Part shown: one piece after another, positions 4,935 to 5,055 of the stretch
Layout: each line of letters begins with the position of its first letter
Position numbering within the stretch: position 1 is the first letter of the stretch
NCBI GenBank assembly: GCA_024232355.1
Contig: JAAEPW010000173.1
Location: forward strand, 1-5,055
Length of the DNA: 5,055 bases
From: Chloroflexota bacterium
GTDB taxonomy: Bacteria; Chloroflexota; Anaerolineae; B4-G1
Reading direction: 5' to 3'
Program-made: the position numbers and the translations under genes
The notes under the pieces: generated by a model
What the model saw: only the letters and a program-made list of their open reading frames with translations
Databases searched by the model: none
Told to the model about the DNA's origin: nothing

Positions 4935-5055
4935 TAACTTGCCCATTTGGTTTGGCCGTTTTGGGACTAGCACCCCAATACAGCGAGTGCAAAGTCGAAA
5001 TAACCTGATAAAGCCACGAAAACGGTCATTTTCGGCCAATAACACGGATAATGAA
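4935..5055. other. Downstream intergenic tail with mutually complementary segments
   Basis: No complete gene is visible. GGCCGTTTT (4954-4962) can pair with AAAACGGTC (5019-5027; one G-U). CGAAAA (5017-5022) can pair with TTTTCG (5029-5034). TTGGG (4961-4965) can pair with CCCAA (4974-4978). These pairings compete with each other, and none is followed by a clear T-run, so no terminator is called. An ATG at 5051 at the window edge might start another gene, but no good ribosome binding site is seen and it cannot be judged. Confidence 0.35.

Overview
The window is bacterial and looks like an accessory (mobile-element) region. GC-rich, tightly packed genes flank an AT-richer control region at about 1590-2100. 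No RNA gene, CRISPR array or insertion sequence is visible. A cold-shock plus RRM protein and the style of the small paralogous proteins would suit Chloroflexota or a similar lineage. That placement is a weak inference, because nothing in the sequence fixes the taxon.

Left part, minus strand (1-1704). A two-gene operon encodes a small zinc-ribbon-like protein and a tyrosine recombinase with all its catalytic residues. Their ends overlap by 8 bp. A good sigma70-type promoter (TTGTAA-N16-TATAAT) drives the pair. A perfect 34-bp inverted repeat lies over the promoter's -10/+1 region. It has two 13-bp arms and an asymmetric 8-bp spacer, which is the architecture of loxP, and each arm matches the loxP arm at 10 of 13 positions. 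It is a candidate core site for the adjacent recombinase and may also act as its operator. Downstream of the recombinase lie two diverged copies of a ~105-bp direct repeat, separated by an extreme C-run that is G-quadruplex-capable on the transcript strand.

Middle (1587-2103). This 517-bp intergenic control region has no convincing gene. It holds the minus-strand promoter and lox-like site, several further inverted repeats, a plus-strand promoter (TTGGCT-N17-TAAAAT) and a ~110-nt leader with a possible attenuator hairpin.

Right part, plus strand (2104-4934). Four closely spaced genes probably form one operon. They encode (1) a cold-shock domain fused to an RRM, (2) a 198-aa protein, (3) a 428-aa radical SAM/SPASM enzyme with an N-terminal PqqD-like peptide-recognition region, and (4) a 112-aa protein whose ATG overlaps the stop of the radical SAM gene. 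The two proteins flanking the enzyme are unalike in their bodies. Their first 26 residues align without gaps (14 identical), around an ILS-x-R-x-G-F-x-x-D-H-S block. A shared N-terminus next to a maturase with a fused recognition domain suggests the block is a leader-like tag and that both proteins are substrates. This RiPP-like protein-modification system, with unusually large substrates, is the best candidate for something undescribed here.

The final ~120 bp hold no complete gene, only mutually complementary short segments and an ATG at the very edge.
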